Positions 62,910 through 64,000 of a stretch of 64,000 bases of DNA are shown here, piece after piece; the first letter of the stretch is position 1, and each line of letters opens with the position of its first letter. This stretch comes from JANQHO01 sp965218075 (lineage in GTDB: Bacteria > Bacteroidota > Bacteroidia > Flavobacteriales > Schleiferiaceae). The position numbers and the translations under genes are program-made. A model generated the notes under the pieces. The model saw only the letters and a list, made by a program, of their open reading frames with translations. It had not been told where the DNA came from and did not search any database. The stretch spans positions 1,364,001 through 1,428,000 of the forward strand of contig CBDCJZ010000003.1 in assembly GCA_965218075.1 (NCBI GenBank), given 5' to 3'.

Positions 62910-64000
62910 TCAATAATCTTTTGTGTCAATATCCAATATTGCTGATTCGGATTTCTCTTTCAACTTTTCTGCCGTCTGTTGATTTTTTTCTATTTCTTCT
63001 TTCAGGCTTTCAGCTTTTTGAGAAATCTCAGCACTGTCGTACTTACTTTTAATCACAAAGTCTAGAATGTAGTTAGCTTGAAAAATGTCTCCAATTTTCC
63101 AAAAATTATCAGCCATTAGCAATAACGCTTTCATTTTCCACTTTTTAAAAGAGGGTAAGCCTTCGATTAGTTTGTATATAATTGTATTGGATGTGTCAAA
63201 CTGTTCTTTCCTATTCGTAATATATGCCCGGTAATACATGGACTCAGCTTTGATTTCGCCGCTAGTTTCATTAGAGAGCCCTTCAAATAAAGGCAATGCT
63301 ATATCATTTTCATTGTTTTTGAGATTAGAAATTGCAGCAATACGGCTGGCCTCTATCTTATCCTGTTGGGACGGCTTATTGTCTAAAACTCTATCGGCAT
63401 AAATAATCGCTTGGCGATAATCTTCAAGATCGAAAGAAGTACGCATAATTTCTTGATTAGCTTTTATTTTTTTACTGTCATTTTGAGCTATATCAGCTAA
63501 TTGATAGTAATAATCCCGTGCTTTAGCTATATCTCCTTCATTGCTGGCATATCTTGCTAGATTTTCCACGGCTTCCTCTGTGTATTCATTTTTGGGAAGT
63601 TGAAGGATATTCTCATAGGATTTTATGGCCAGTTGATTGAGATCCAGTTTATTGGCACAATCAGAGAGGTAATAATTGGTCTTGAGAACAAAAATCCCCT
63701 TGGAGAAACGGTTGAGATAATTGTTGAAAGCACTGATGGATTCTTTGTACTTACCAGAAGAATAGAGATCTAAGGCTGAGTTAAAAGCAGTAGAATCTAG
63801 GCTGCTTTTTTTAAAGTTAACGAAATCAAGGCTTTTCACCCAATCCAAATAGTCATCGATTCTATTTTGACGAGAATAAATTAGGTGAGCTAAGCCAATT
63901 GCTTCCAGGCTTTTATCTGTGCCGGGATAATCTTTAACTATACTTTTATAAGTAGCAAGAGCTTGATTGTTGCGATCTGTATTGCTATATGCTAGACCTA
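62910..64000 (-). CDS. Tetratricopeptide-repeat protein, 5' end beyond the window
   Basis: The frame is open to the window edge, so the protein is N-terminally truncated here (at least 362 residues). It contains repeated TPR helices: YKSIVKDYPGTDKSLEAIGL, then ALDLYSSGKYKESISAFNNY, SYENILQLPKN and AIIYADRVLDNKP. The C-terminus is a charged coiled coil (EKNQQTAEKLKEKSESAILD). It looks like a periplasmic or outer-membrane-associated tol-pal/YbgF-type TPR protein. Upstream of the barrel gene on the same strand and probably co-transcribed. Confidence 0.8.
   Translation of the reverse strand, partial: GLAYSNTDRNNQALATYKSIVKDYPGTDKSLEAIGLAHLIYSRQNRIDDYLDWVKSLDFVNFKKSSLDSTAFNSALDLYSSGKYKESISAFNNYLNRFSKGIFVLKTNYYLSDCANKLDLNQLAIKSYENILQLPKNEYTEEAVENLARYASNEGDIAKARDYYYQLADIAQNDSKKIKANQEIMRTSFDLEDYRQAIIYADRVLDNKPSQQDKIEASRIAAISNLKNNENDIALPLFEGLSNETSGEIKAESMYYRAYITNRKEQFDTSNTIIYKLIEGLPSFKKWKMKALLLMADNFWKIGDIFQANYILDFVIKSKYDSAEISQKAESLKEEIEKNQQTAEKLKEKSESAILDIDTKDY

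Overview
The window is AT-rich chromosomal DNA from a member of the Bacteroidota, most likely the Cytophagales side of the phylum. Evidence for this: repeated TAnnTTTG (-7) promoter elements, weak Shine-Dalgarno sites, a short 287-residue primary sigma factor, a tmRNA whose tag reads GENNFALAA, TonB-dependent and FadL-type outer-membrane proteins, and a GlsA/GlsB-like acyltransferase pair. Species cannot be named from the sequence. Much of the spacer DNA is decayed (transposase scraps, a broken DNA methyltransferase, a broken sugar acetyltransferase), which suggests past mobile-element activity and ongoing gene loss.

Layout. 1-3.6 kb: truA, an MsbA-like ABC exporter, an SPFH/stomatin protein. 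3.6-8.6 kb: IS debris, a TonB-dependent receptor and an orphan DndC-like sulfurtransferase. 8.7-14.2 kb: an M23 peptidase, recJ and the serC-serA operon. 15.3-20 kb: a restriction cassette (Type IIG enzyme, unknown protein, PIN-domain protein) bracketed by ~270-bp inverted repeats, next to the tmRNA gene. 21-24.2 kb: an AlaDH/PNT-family dehydrogenase and the acyltransferase pair. 24.2-31 kb: rpsO, pnp, an array of eight 337-bp tandem repeats, rpoD and rpe. 31-36.3 kb: DNA methyltransferase pseudogene, NeuD/PglD-like pseudogene, PglE-like aminotransferase and PglF-like dehydratase. 36.6-39.1 kb: yidD-cysS-folE. 39.6-48.1 kb: outer-membrane protein, glycine-rich lipoprotein, proS, tRNA-Glu, rpsT, a MORN-like repeat protein, a small envelope protein and a VIT1/CCC1 metal transporter. 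48.2-64 kb: ALDH7-type aldehyde dehydrogenase, ppk, sixA, an AddB-like nuclease, purQ, ahcY, gyrB, a beta-barrel protein and a TPR protein running off the window.

The most unusual object is the array at 25835-28530. Each 337-bp unit joins the first codons, leader and promoter of rpoD to the C-terminal S1 RNA-binding domain of pnp. It therefore encodes eight near-identical free-standing ~87-residue S1 proteins, each with its own promoter and start, between pnp and rpoD. Other points of interest are the orphan dndC, the inverted-repeat-flanked restriction/PIN cassette, a folE whose normal N-terminus is present in frame but lacks a canonical start codon, and the half-decayed bacillosamine-type sugar locus.

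Operons inferred from overlap or tight spacing: truA-ABC exporter; serC-serA; Type IIG-unknown-PIN; acyltransferase pair; cysS-yidD; sixA-ppk. All functional assignments come from motif recognition by eye; no database search was run.
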